Shown piece after piece: positions 16,090-23,470 of a stretch of DNA of 30,374 nt. Position 1 is the first letter of the stretch. Every line of letters begins with the position of its first letter. The notes beneath the pieces are model-generated. The model made no database searches, was not told the DNA's origin, and saw only the letters and a program-made list of their open reading frames with translations. The DNA comes from a virus: positions 1-30,374 of the IMG/VR virus record IMGVR_UViG_3300046328_000527, one strand, 5' to 3'. The position numbers and the translations under genes were made by a program.

Positions 16090-17988
16090 TTAAGTGATAC
16101 ATCTATTTCCTCTTTTTCTAAAACTAGGCTTTAAAGCATGAAAGCGAAATGGCTTTTCACCACCATTAAGGCTTACTTTGATCCAATGAGTATAACCAAT
16201 ACCGCCACCATATACTCTTATCCAAGCTTTAGTTTGATAAAATTCTTTCAAATAAACATTACCTCCACCCTCCCATACTCCATAGGCTGTTGAGTCAATA
16301 CCATTTAAGGAAAATGAAGAAGAATTAATTACTGTAACCGTGTAACCAGATGAATTTAATTCTTGCATACCAGTAGCTCCATAGATAAAAATTTCTTGAC
16401 CAGTTACAAGACCATGATTAGGTGAAAAAATTACACAAGGATTAGAATTTGAAACACTTGTAATTGCTGCTACAAAATCTAAATTAGGTAAAAAATTTAT
16501 AGATTGGGTAGTATAAGGATTTGGTTGATCATTTATATAAAATTCTACTGTACCATTTGTTTTTTTATCTGTATCAACATAAAAATCAATGTAAGGCATT
16601 TGAGATTGTATCCCTTCTTTTATATAAGGATTCCATGCGGCAGTTGTAAAGCTTGCATTAATATTAGTATTTGCATCTTCTGAACCTATTTCCATTTGAT
16701 AAATATTACCTAAGATATCTCCACCAAGTAAAATATCTTCTCCGCCATCAAAACCCCAATCTATAAGGGTATCTTCCCCCATTTCATCTAAACTAAAATC
16801 TAAATTATTAACAGCTGTAAAGTCTGACAATGCATAAGAAAAAGAAGTATTACCATAACCTAAACAATTTAATGATATGTCATATGTTGTAAAGGCTTTA
16901 GATTCATCATCATAAATAAGAGCTTGGTTATTTTCTGTAGAGTCATTGTAAGGATATAAAGTCCACCATCTTTGTGTTTGATAACTTCGGAAACAAAATA
17001 ATTTTTTTATTTGATTTATGTTAATGTTATTGGCTGTAAAGTCTACAATTCTATCATCAATTCTTTCAGTTTGTGTACCATCTGTTGCAGTTATTCCTCG
17101 TGTTCCAATTCCAATTGCAATCTTATCATAAGCTACAGATCCCATTATTCCATCGCATGCTCTATAGTTATTTAGTCTACTCCATCTAAACGCAGGATTT
17201 GGTAAGCCAGTTGGCTGTAATGACCATACAGAATTTGTAAAAAATACAATTATTTGGTTTTTAAGAGCTTGTGCTGAAACAATTTGATCACCTGTTGCTG
17301 CATCTTCATATCCACCGCCACCAGCCACAACGTCATTCCAATTGTCAGGATTTTGTTTTGCACACCATCTTGCTCTTTGTGGAAACTCTTGAGTAATAGT
17401 AGTATCATTTTCATATGTGTATAAAATAATAAGTCTTTGTCCAATAGTAAATAGTAATTTACCACCATAAAGTTTTCTTAATACAGTCACATTACTAAGT
17501 TCAGGAGTAAAAAGTACAGTAGAAGTTGCCGAAGCAGAAGAGTAATATCTTATACCGTTTAGTGAGTTTGGGTCAGTAAGACCATTCCAAGCTTTTCCAT
17601 TACTAAAATAAAGTCTATTTAAAAGATTGGAACTTTGCCAATTTACTGCATTTATATAATCATACTCACCAGAATCAAAAATTGGTGCTGCACTATCCAG
17701 CATTGTAAAGGTATTTGTACTTAAGCTTAAAATATATCCATTTAAAGTATCGAAAGCTAAAACTCTTTTTTGACCATCAGCTTCTAAATATCTAGTTATT
17801 CCCATTACTCTTTCTCCATGGGATAAACTAGAAAATTCATAATATCCACTTCGTTTTTCTAAATAACCATGGTGAACATGAATATTACTAGTTTGCCGAA
17901 AAGAATCAGGAGGAGCAATCCATCTTTCAATATCTGTATCTAAACCAGTTTTAAAAGGAGCTATCATCATACTGTTAATCTGAGTCAT
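16090..17988 (-). CDS. Tail nozzle/stabilisation protein (P22 gp10-like beta-propeller)
   Basis: A 632-aa protein with a repeated strand layout and the RARWCAKQNPDNWNDV motif (about residues 204-219) found in phage tail nozzle propellers. An early NIHVHHGYLEKRSGYYEF segment matches their common N-terminus, which includes a self-describing K-R-x-G-Y. A distinct module at about residues 505-577 (ITSVSNSNPCVIFSPNHGL, GATGMQELN, SSSFSLNGIDSTAYGVW) has the pattern of the small beta module, resembling the FCCH domain of ubiquitin E1 enzymes, that recurs in phage tail proteins. In P22, gp10 closes the portal-adaptor channel and supports the tailspikes, and gene order adaptor-then-nozzle agrees. The C-terminus is basic (SFRKRGNRCIT). 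Confidence 0.75.
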   Translation of the reverse strand: MTQINSMMIAPFKTGLDTDIERWIAPPDSFRQTSNIHVHHGYLEKRSGYYEFSSLSHGERVMGITRYLEADGQKRVLAFDTLNGYILSLSTNTFTMLDSAAPIFDSGEYDYINAVNWQSSNLLNRLYFSNGKAWNGLTDPNSLNGIRYYSSASATSTVLFTPELSNVTVLRKLYGGKLLFTIGQRLIILYTYENDTTITQEFPQRARWCAKQNPDNWNDVVAGGGGYEDAATGDQIVSAQALKNQIIVFFTNSVWSLQPTGLPNPAFRWSRLNNYRACDGIMGSVAYDKIAIGIGTRGITATDGTQTERIDDRIVDFTANNININQIKKLFCFRSYQTQRWWTLYPYNDSTENNQALIYDDESKAFTTYDISLNCLGYGNTSFSYALSDFTAVNNLDFSLDEMGEDTLIDWGFDGGEDILLGGDILGNIYQMEIGSEDANTNINASFTTAAWNPYIKEGIQSQMPYIDFYVDTDKKTNGTVEFYINDQPNPYTTQSINFLPNLDFVAAITSVSNSNPCVIFSPNHGLVTGQEIFIYGATGMQELNSSGYTVTVINSSSFSLNGIDSTAYGVWEGGGNVYLKEFYQTKAWIRVYGGGIGYTHWIKVSLNGGEKPFRFHALKPSFRKRGNRCIT

Positions 17989-18519
17989 CTAATAACCTAA
18001 AGCTAAATATGTGTATGTTCCTGCAATTGAGGTAGTAACTGAAAAACCTGTATTAGATTCAGATACTATAGAAAAATTATAACGAGTACTGGTTCCATTA
18101 CCAGAAATAAAAACTGCAATTGTATTAGTAGGAAAAGCAGAACTATATGTAAATGCCGTAGTGGCAGTACTTGCTGTAGAAATAGTTCCCCATTTTAACA
18201 ATAAACCACCTGGAATAAAAGTGCTACCGCTTAGTCCAATAGTTGGTAAACCATTAGTAAGTTGAGTAACATTGCTATTTGCGTTAATCCCAAAAAGCTC
18301 AGGGACTCCAGTTAAAGAGTCAGGTTTACTAAAAATAATATATGATCCTGTATTAGCAACTGGAGTTACAGGAGATATAGAATTACGATTAAGAAGATTA
18401 ATTGATTGTGGTCTAAAAGAAATATCACCTTCCTCAATAGCCTCCCAATTTGGACGTATAACTGTTCCAAGATTACGTATTTTTGTATCATCTGCAGGTA
18501 AAGTTGGATCCCATGTCAT
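17989..18519 (-). CDS. Tail fibre protein with gp53-like C-terminal domain
   Basis: A 176-aa protein. The N-terminus (TWDPTLPADDTKIRNLGTVI, NWEAIEEGD) is a widespread attachment motif of short-tailed phage fibre proteins. The middle includes YIIFSKPDSLTGVPELFGIN and VTQLTNG. The C-terminal ~75 residues (GLLLKWGTISTASTATTAF, SSAFPTNTIAVFISG, SESNTGFSVTTS, TYLALGY) fit the gp53-like tail-fibre tip, whose hallmarks are an LKWG/IQWG strand, a tGF strand and a final aIGY. The gene begins one codon boundary before the nozzle start, with no gap, so it is probably translated together with it. The role as an additional virion adhesin is inferred. Confidence 0.72.
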   Translation of the reverse strand: MTWDPTLPADDTKIRNLGTVIRPNWEAIEEGDISFRPQSINLLNRNSISPVTPVANTGSYIIFSKPDSLTGVPELFGINANSNVTQLTNGLPTIGLSGSTFIPGGLLLKWGTISTASTATTAFTYSSAFPTNTIAVFISGNGTSTRYNFSIVSESNTGFSVTTSIAGTYTYLALGY

Positions 18520-18528
18520 AAAATCTCC

Positions 18529-19425
18529 TTAAAATTCTGGATTTGCTCTTATATTTAATAAATTTTGGTTTGTTCTTTTTAATACATATGCTATTTGCTC
18601 TTTATACAAAGCCGTTATTTCACTATATCCATCCATTTCTCCAGCGTCTGCAAGTAAATCTCTTGCTGTGCCATACACAATACATCTACCCCATTCGCTT
18701 AAACCTGGTGTATCTGTAGCATTTTCTAAAGGCTCTACTACACTATATGCTTTCATAAGAATCTTATAGGCTTGGTCAGGTGTAGGCCATAAAGTAAATT
18801 GATTGTCATATAAAAGTATAGATTGAGGGCGATTTGCTGCAAAAACTATATAGTTTAAATTAATAACTGTACCATTTAAAGGAGCTGTAGAAAATGTAAC
18901 TGTAATTACACCTGTAGAGTAGTTCACAGTACAAGTACCTCCTAATGAACCATCAATTATTACATTGCTAGTTGTCCAAGTAGTATTTGTATCTTCAAAA
19001 AGTTCTACACCGTCATAAATTGTTAAAGAGCTTGGAGCTATTGGAAAACCTGTTATGGTTGTAGTAAAAACTGAAGTACTTCCATCTCCTGTCCATGGAG
19101 TAAGAAAAGTATATTGTTGATCATTCTCAAGTTTAAAACGTATTGGGTCTTGATACCAAAACATATCAAGTTTATTGCATAGTGCAGGAGGCTCAAAGTT
19201 TGTATAAGTTGTAAGAGGGATATCATAGACAGCTTGATTAGCACTTGTAGTAAACTCATAGTATACATGCTTTAGCTCCAATTTGACTTCAGAAGGAAAA
19301 ATTAAAGTATAGTATTGATTAATACGTTTTTTTAACTCAGCATTTGAAATATCAGCAGGAGAAAATCTACCTGTAACTTTTCTTATGGCTTGTTGTATAT
19401 CTGAAAGTGTCCATATAGCAGTCAT
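18529..19425 (-). CDS. Head-tail adaptor (P22 gp4 / T7 gp11 class)
   Basis: A 298-aa protein. The N-terminal helical region (TLSDIQQAIRKVTGRFSPAD, ELKKRINQYYTLIFP) and the C-terminal helix (CIVYGTARDLLADAGEMDGY, ITALYKEQIAYVLKRTNQ) follow the adaptor pattern of phage tail tubular A proteins. These form a ring below the portal. Between them, residues ~112-190 hold an inserted beta module (GDGSTSVFTTTITGFPIAPS, TVNYSTGVITVTF) of a type seen in many tail proteins. The gene lies downstream of the capsid genes and upstream of the nozzle, as expected for the portal-adaptor-nozzle stack. A 2-nt gap separates it from the upstream gene. Confidence 0.75.
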   Translation of the reverse strand: MTAIWTLSDIQQAIRKVTGRFSPADISNAELKKRINQYYTLIFPSEVKLELKHVYYEFTTSANQAVYDIPLTTYTNFEPPALCNKLDMFWYQDPIRFKLENDQQYTFLTPWTGDGSTSVFTTTITGFPIAPSSLTIYDGVELFEDTNTTWTTSNVIIDGSLGGTCTVNYSTGVITVTFSTAPLNGTVINLNYIVFAANRPQSILLYDNQFTLWPTPDQAYKILMKAYSVVEPLENATDTPGLSEWGRCIVYGTARDLLADAGEMDGYSEITALYKEQIAYVLKRTNQNLLNIRANPEF

Positions 19426-19427
19426 AC

Positions 19428-19784
19428 TTATCCTTTGCTAAAAACTTGTTTCATTTGAAAACGTGGTTGTCTTCCAATTTCTTGTGTGATTATACCACCC
19501 ATACCATCTGGACGCCTGTCATAAATTGGTGTAGAGCAATTCTCAATATGTCTAGCTAGAAATCTTGGAAATTTATAAGTTGCTCCATGCATAAGTAAAA
19601 GATTTACATGATTTTTTGCTCCACCGTACATAAAAGGTAGATTTACTCCACTTTCTTCTAAATTTTGGAAAACGTACTCTCCAACTTCTCTTAAAAACTT
19701 TTCTTCTTTTTCTGAACTTGGTTTTTCTCCAAGAATTGGTAAAGACTCAAGTTTTTTTAAATTTTCATTATCATATTTTGTCAT
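19428..19784 (-). CDS. Unknown small protein between decoration and adaptor genes
   Basis: A 118-aa protein I do not recognise. It is mainly helical with a charged N-terminus (NENLKKLESLPILGEKPSSE) and conserved-looking segments FMYGGAKNHVNLLLMHGATY and RFLARHIENCSTPIYDRRPDG. Its position between the head accessory protein and the adaptor suggests a head-completion or virion component. It starts after the hairpin at 19802-19819. A single cysteine and no metal site or enzyme motif are visible. Confidence 0.65.
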   Translation of the reverse strand: MTKYDNENLKKLESLPILGEKPSSEKEEKFLREVGEYVFQNLEESGVNLPFMYGGAKNHVNLLLMHGATYKFPRFLARHIENCSTPIYDRRPDGMGGIITQEIGRQPRFQMKQVFSKG

Positions 19785-19801
19785 TATTATCCTTATATTA
19801 A

Positions 19802-19819
19802 AGGGGGATTTCTCCCCCT
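19802..19819 (-). terminator. GAAA-tetraloop hairpin after the capsid/decoration genes (probable partial terminator)
   Basis: On the minus strand a 7-bp stem (AGGGGGA / TCCCCCT) closes a GAAA loop and is followed by TTTAATAT. It lies in the 41-nt gap after the decoration gene. Partial termination or processing at this point would give more transcript for the capsid and decoration genes than for the tail genes. Loop and GGGA/TCCC closure are the same as in the 3437-3456 hairpin. Confidence 0.55.
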
Positions 19820-19825
19820 AAGTTA

Positions 19826-20422
19826 TTAAACTACTGGGTTTTGACCTTCAAAAATTGCAACCATAGATGCACCATTTGCACCTACCATACCAGTTCCTAA
19901 AATTCCTCCTTCTACAGCTACGTTTACAGTTGGGTACGGCACGCCCGATGCATTAGATATCTGGGATAAGAATCCTCCAGATACATAAGCACTAAAGCCA
20001 GATGCCGTACTTTCTGAGCAAGTAATTGCTGTAGCTGATACTGAAAGAACAGTATAATCAGCATTTAGCGTAAGACCTGTACCATCATCAGCAATAGCAG
20101 TAGCTTTTACTCTATCTCCCACTGCAAATGAAAACTGATCTAAAAATGAGCAAGTAAATACTGTATCTGCTGCTCTGGTTACTGCTGTAATTGGTGCTGC
20201 AAATAAAACTTGCTGTGCTAATGGTGTAAAACCGTTAGTTAAAGTTACTGCAGATGTTGCTACGTTCATATGTGAAGCGTTTGGCATTCCATATACCCAT
20301 AATTGGTTAGCACCGTTAGTTACGTCAATAACTTGTACTCTTGCGACAGCAAAGCCTACAGATACATTGCGAGCAACGGCTGTAGCTGGGTTTGTCCAAG
20401 AGACTGTTTTTAATTGTGACAT
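19826..20422 (-). CDS. Probable head decoration/accessory capsid protein
   Basis: A 198-aa beta-rich, Ala/Val/Thr-rich protein with few charges. The N-terminal part (TVSWTNPATAVARNVSVGFA, NQLWVYGMPNASHMN) and C-terminal part (VPYPTVNVAVEGGILGTGMV, GASMVAIFEGQNPV) flank an inserted segment at about 82-145. That segment reads FSFAVGDRVKATAIADDGTG, ADYTVLSVSATAITCSE and looks like a separate small beta domain. The gene lies 22 nt downstream of the major capsid gene and is followed by a hairpin, which suggests high expression with the capsid. Decoration is inferred from position and composition; a minor head protein is the alternative. Confidence 0.6.
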   Translation of the reverse strand: MSQLKTVSWTNPATAVARNVSVGFAVARVQVIDVTNGANQLWVYGMPNASHMNVATSAVTLTNGFTPLAQQVLFAAPITAVTRAADTVFTCSFLDQFSFAVGDRVKATAIADDGTGLTLNADYTVLSVSATAITCSESTASGFSAYVSGGFLSQISNASGVPYPTVNVAVEGGILGTGMVGANGASMVAIFEGQNPVV

Positions 20423-20444
20423 TTTTTTCTCCTATTATTTTTGG

Positions 20445-21098
20445 TTATGAATGGGTAGCTTGTAAGTTTACCATAAAGGAATCATTAAGAATCCTTGCAA
20501 CAAAGGGAAGTTGCCAGCCTACCGATCCTCTTTGATTCAACGGATCGGCTGATCCAGCAGAACCTAAAGGTTTCACATAAAACTCACCATTTTCTGAACC
20601 TAGATTTACAACACCATACGCTTCTTGAGCAAGAATAAAGTTATTATACACTGGTGTTGCAGCAGCGCTTACACTTCCAACAGTTGAGTAAGACCATCTA
20701 ACGTTAGATGTTGCTCCCCACTCTGATTCCATTACTGTAGCAAGTTCAGAACCTGGGTAGTTAGCAGTTGCTACAAAGTTAGTACATGCTTCAAGATCAT
20801 CTAATAGTTGAACTGGTAGAAGTCCCATAAAAGCAGGTCTAATTGGAGTTGTTGCAAACTGATCAGAACCTTTAATTACTCTAGAAAGCATTTTAGCATC
20901 GTTACTTAGTAGCAATTTAGTAGCTACATCGATATCTGCTTTTGTAATTTCTGTGGGTGTACCACCATTCACTCCATTTTGACATGCAAGTACAGATGAT
21001 GTACTAGCAAGAACATCTCTTACAACTTGGTCAACAGTTTGACCTAAGTTTTGTGCTAAAAGATCAGCTGATTCATTTAAGCATTCTGTTACTTTCGG
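20445..21098 (-). CDS. Major capsid protein, exon 2 (N4-gp56 family)
   Basis: The C-terminal ~217 residues of the capsid protein, starting near PKVTECLNESADLLAQNLG. This is the segment that in N4-gp56-type capsid proteins directly follows the TVEDPV motif. Further features are QTVDQVVRDVLASTSSV, the helix-loop DVATKLLLSNDAKMLSRVIK, the TPIRPAFMGLLPVQLLDDL domain junction and WSYSTVGSVSAAATPVYN. The reading frame stays open upstream into the intron, but that part (positions 21099-21803) matches intron and antisense endonuclease sequence, not capsid. The exact first codon depends on the 3' splice site. An end after CAG at 21099 gives this boundary; an end after CCG at 21096 would remove one residue. 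Spliced to exon 1 it gives about 323 aa. Confidence 0.85.
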   Translation of the reverse strand, partial: PKVTECLNESADLLAQNLGQTVDQVVRDVLASTSSVLACQNGVNGGTPTEITKADIDVATKLLLSNDAKMLSRVIKGSDQFATTPIRPAFMGLLPVQLLDDLEACTNFVATANYPGSELATVMESEWGATSNVRWSYSTVGSVSAAATPVYNNFILAQEAYGVVNLGSENGEFYVKPLGSAGSADPLNQRGSVGWQLPFVARILNDSFMVNLQATHS

Positions 21099-21881
21099 CT
21101 GAGCTTTGCCTACTGACCATATTTTTATGGCGGGGTGAGTTCTTCGACTCTCCCTCACTACCTTTCGTGTAGTGTTCAGACTATCGCATCCCTTTCGGGT
21201 TTCTTCACTTAGTCGTTTAGCGTGGTAAATATTGTTATCTTCGTTTATACTATATGTGTATTTAACGAAAGGATTTTTATGCCCAAACTCAAACCCTATG
21301 ATCTTTCTAAAGTCACACCATTGGATTTGGCTTATTTGGCTGGATTCATTGATGGTGAAGGCTGTTTTTTTATTGGCCATCACATTAATATTTCTAAATG
21401 TACTGGTAATAAATATCCCAATTACCATACATGCCTTAAAATCTCTAACAATTGTTTGGAAGTACTTGAATGGATTCTTAAAACATTTGGTGGACGCATT
21501 ACTAAATATAATAAAAATCGCATGAAAGATAGAAATTTTTTTACATACGAGATTTATTTTACTGGCAATTTGCTGACGGATATTTCCGAGTTGCTTTTGC
21601 CATATCTTAAAGTAAAACGGCTCCAAGCTGAAGTTATGTTGGAAATGCGCAAAACATTCTCTCGAACAGGAAGTTGTGGACCAGTTAAACAACCGGAACA
21701 TATTCTCGAAGTTCGAGGAAAACTCAGACATCAAATGACTCAACTTAACTCTAGATTTAAAAACCATATTTATACTAACCATTTTTAATTTACCTTCGCC
21801 CATGTTTCCTTATTAAGCAGCTTCCTGGTTAAAGTAGGGGTCCATGTCAATCAGAAGAAATTTATACAGGGCCTGTGTGTT
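21099..21881 (-). ncRNA. Group I intron in the major capsid gene, with an antisense endonuclease in its P6 loop
   Basis: Group I core elements read directly on the minus strand. P1: exon ACAGGGTT (21889-21882) pairs with the guide GGCCCTGT (21873-21866) through six Watson-Crick pairs and two U-G pairs, across loop AACACACA. This places the 5' splice site after the U at 21882. P6a: GGTAAAT (21794-21788) pairs with ATTTACC (21230-21224). P7: GACTA (21214-21210) pairs with TAGTC (21183-21179). P8 is CCCGAAAGGG (21199-21190) and P9 is CACTAC/GTAGTG (21174-21156). The GACTA...TAGTC pair with a P8 hairpin between them is the hallmark of the group I catalytic core. Intron length is about 783 nt. The 3' end must follow a G; CAG at 21099 or CCG at 21096 keep the frame. 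Group II is unlikely: there is no GTGYG start. Confidence 0.85.
21279..21788 (+). CDS. LAGLIDADG homing endonuclease, antisense inside the intron
   Basis: A 169-aa protein from the ATG at 21279, chosen because AAAGGA lies 5 nt before it; an upstream in-frame start (21222) would begin within intron core helices. The single LAGLIDADG motif (LAYLAGFIDGEGCF, residues 17-30) contains the catalytic acidic residue (D25 or E27). One motif per chain means the enzyme should work as a homodimer on a near-palindromic site. Downstream strands LEVLEWILKTFGGRITKYNK and a basic C-terminus are typical of the family. Its stop codon abuts the P6a stem, so the whole gene fits in the P6 loop without disturbing the ribozyme. 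A TATACT at 21246-21251 may be its -10 box. Coding on the strand opposite to intron and capsid is unusual. Confidence 0.88.
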   Translation: MPKLKPYDLSKVTPLDLAYLAGFIDGEGCFFIGHHINISKCTGNKYPNYHTCLKISNNCLEVLEWILKTFGGRITKYNKNRMKDRNFFTYEIYFTGNLLTDISELLLPYLKVKRLQAEVMLEMRKTFSRTGSCGPVKQPEHILEVRGKLRHQMTQLNSRFKNHIYTNHF

Positions 21882-22199
21882 AACCCTGTCCTCAACGGTA
21901 AGTTGCACTTCATTAGTAATCGTAATAAAATTTCCATAAAATGAAACTCTTGCTTTTAAGTCAGTTACAGAAAGTACTGTTCCTGGTGGAGTAATACCAT
22001 CTCGTAATGGAATAGGCACAGTATTTAGTTTTGCATAGCGTCTAAATACTACTGTATCACCACTTTTCTTTGGCAGTGTTCTTCTTTGAGCAAATTTTCC
22101 ATATACTAAGTATGGGAAAGCTGTCATAAGAAGCATTCTATCATAATACTCACGCACTGCTGGCGGAAGTATTGCTGTTGTTGTTAACGAACTTGACAT
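21882..22199 (-). CDS. Major capsid protein, exon 1 (N4-gp56 family)
   Basis: The N-terminal 106 residues of the capsid protein, from ATG at 22199 to the GTT codon that forms the 5' splice site. Features are AVREYYDRMLLMTAFPYLVY (helix), the KFAQRRTLPKKSGDTVVFRR strand region, PIPLRDGITPPGTVLSV and YGNFITITNEVQLTVEDRV. The last is the conserved E-loop-end motif that in homologues continues as xxTE. Unspliced reading continues 22 codons into the intron to a TAA at 21813, giving a 128-aa product that lacks most of the capsid fold. It lies 14 nt downstream of the scaffold gene. The intron interrupts a conserved motif, as expected for a homing site. Confidence 0.87.
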
Positions 22200-22213
22200 A
22201 TATATCCTTTTTT

Positions 22214-22870
22214 TTATGCCCTATTTCTTCGCATTAAACTTTCAAATTCAGCATTACTCATGTCTTTATATCTCTTAGCTTGGCTCACAGGAGTTGAAGC
22301 ACCTACACTTGATAGCCCACCACTACTTTGAGAATTTTTTAAAATTCTTTCAGCATCGGGATTAACTTTAGTTTGAGAGTTTCTATAACCTTCGGAGTTC
22401 TTTGCTAGGTAATAAGCCAATTCATAATCTTGAGTTTTTTGTAAAGTATCTCTAAGATTAGGGTTTGTTTTAATAACTTCTGGTAAATATTTGGTTATAA
22501 CCTCTTGATAATCAGGATATTTTTGCGCCATTTGTATTTCAACAAGTGAAGACTTAAATTGGTTTGACATTTTAGTAGAAAGATTTTTAAATTCTTTTAC
22601 TGTTAAAATATCATCGTCATTCATCTCCTCAAGATCATTTTTAGGTGGTGCTGGAGGTGGTTGTCTATCTTGTGCAGCTTTTAATAACGCTAAATTTTCT
22701 TTCATCAAGCGATTTTCTTCTTCTAGACGTTGCCGAGTTGCTCTTTCACTTTGTAATGCGTCCAGGGGAACGGTACGCGGTTTATTTTCTATGATAGCTT
22801 CCGGTTCTTGGTCATGATCAGCGGCGACCTGATAATCTTCTTCGCCCGATGTGTGTAGTTCTTCGCTCAC
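22214..22870 (-). CDS. Scaffolding protein (GTG start)
   Basis: A 218-aa highly charged protein with the layout of phage scaffolds. It has an acidic N-terminus (SEELHTSGEEDYQVAADHDQ), a predicted coiled coil at about residues 39-68 (LQSERATRQRLEEENRLMKE), a Pro-rich break (DRQPPPAPPKND) and helical regions. It ends in a basic tail, FESLMRRNRA, which in P22-type scaffolds contacts the coat. The start is GTG at 22870, preceded by GAGGAG at suitable distance; no ATG matches the length. It lies directly before the major capsid gene, the usual position. It would assemble inside the procapsid and leave or be degraded before packaging. The 5' end of the gene is clearly more GC-rich than its surroundings. 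Confidence 0.78.
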   Translation of the reverse strand: MSEELHTSGEEDYQVAADHDQEPEAIIENKPRTVPLDALQSERATRQRLEEENRLMKENLALLKAAQDRQPPPAPPKNDLEEMNDDDILTVKEFKNLSTKMSNQFKSSLVEIQMAQKYPDYQEVITKYLPEVIKTNPNLRDTLQKTQDYELAYYLAKNSEGYRNSQTKVNPDAERILKNSQSSGGLSSVGASTPVSQAKRYKDMSNAEFESLMRRNRA

Positions 22871-22906
22871 GCGTTGTTCTCCTCTCGCCCGTAAGTCGGC
22901 GGCACT

Positions 22907-23272
22907 TTATGTAATATAAGCATGTGGAATAGTAGTTGTCTCAACGACAAGTTCTCCTCCGCTTATATGTTGTACCTTTGGTAATCCGTCATAATCAAAT
23001 GGCACATCAGGGAGATTTACTTCCCATTGAATGGTACCTTTTGAGTTATCAACTTCAGCAATAATTTGCCCTACCAATGAAGGTGGTTTTGTTCTATAAG
23101 GTTTTATGTGTTGCATGAGGGTAAGTTTTCCGTCTACATGACTTCTTGAAGGCTTTGCGCAAACAACAATCCAATACAGTTCTGTCACATGCTGATTAGC
23201 ATTGACTATATCTTCAATGAGTTTGCTATTGTCACTTAAGATGGCATCGCGTGTTTCACCTGTTTCTTGCAT
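22907..23272 (-). CDS. Unknown 121-aa protein upstream of scaffold
   Basis: I do not recognise this protein. The N-terminal ~35 residues are polar and helical, followed by the strand ELYWIVVCAKPSRSHVDG. The C-terminal half looks beta-rich: PSLVGQIIAEVDNSKGTIQW, LPDVPFDYDGLPKVQHISGG, ELVVETTTIPHAYIT. No enzyme motif is visible. The position between portal and scaffold suggests a minor head protein. A 36-nt spacer separates it from the GTG of the scaffold gene. Confidence 0.65.
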   Translation of the reverse strand: MQETGETRDAILSDNSKLIEDIVNANQHVTELYWIVVCAKPSRSHVDGKLTLMQHIKPYRTKPPSLVGQIIAEVDNSKGTIQWEVNLPDVPFDYDGLPKVQHISGGELVVETTTIPHAYIT

Positions 23273-23279
23273 TTATTTC

Positions 23280-23456
23280 CTAAGGTGTATTTGCACAGTT
23301 AGGATTGATAGATTTTACCATTCCAGACTGTTGGTTATCTTCTAAACTGAAAGTAGCAAAATTATTATTAGGCTTAAGTAGCATCATACTTTTTTTGCTA
23401 GGCATTGAGCTTTTTTTGCCCATGCCTTTCATTCCTTTCATTGGTTTTTTATACAT
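23280..23456 (-). CDS. Lys/Met-rich small protein (58 aa)
   Basis: A very basic small protein starting MYKKPMKGMKGMGKKSSMPS. I prefer the ATG at 23456 because GGAG stands 6 nt before it; the ATG at 23468 would place that ribosome site inside the gene. Its N-terminal half has about 11 Lys and 8 Met in 30 residues, and the C-terminal half is neutral (NNNFATFSLEDNQQSGMVKS). A DNA-binding head protein is conceivable, but composition alone cannot show it. It starts 14 nt after the portal stop. Confidence 0.55.
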   Translation of the reverse strand: MYKKPMKGMKGMGKKSSMPSKKSMMLLKPNNNFATFSLEDNQQSGMVKSINPNCANTP

Positions 23457-23470
23457 TTTCTTCTCCATAT

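Noticed and set aside
21099-21803. Long in-frame upstream extension of capsid exon 2, giving a 452-aa reading frame
   Set aside because: It reads through group I core helices and the antisense strand of the endonuclease; composition and motifs do not fit a capsid protein.
21099-21881. Group II intron
   Set aside because: No GTGYG at the 5' end, no domain V-like hairpin seen and no reverse transcriptase; P1, P7 and P8 fit group I.
20445-22199. Capsid gene inactivated by insertion, with no splicing
   Set aside because: Both capsid parts keep conserved motifs and intact frames, a guide sequence and P7 are present at the right places, and no other capsid gene is seen in the module.
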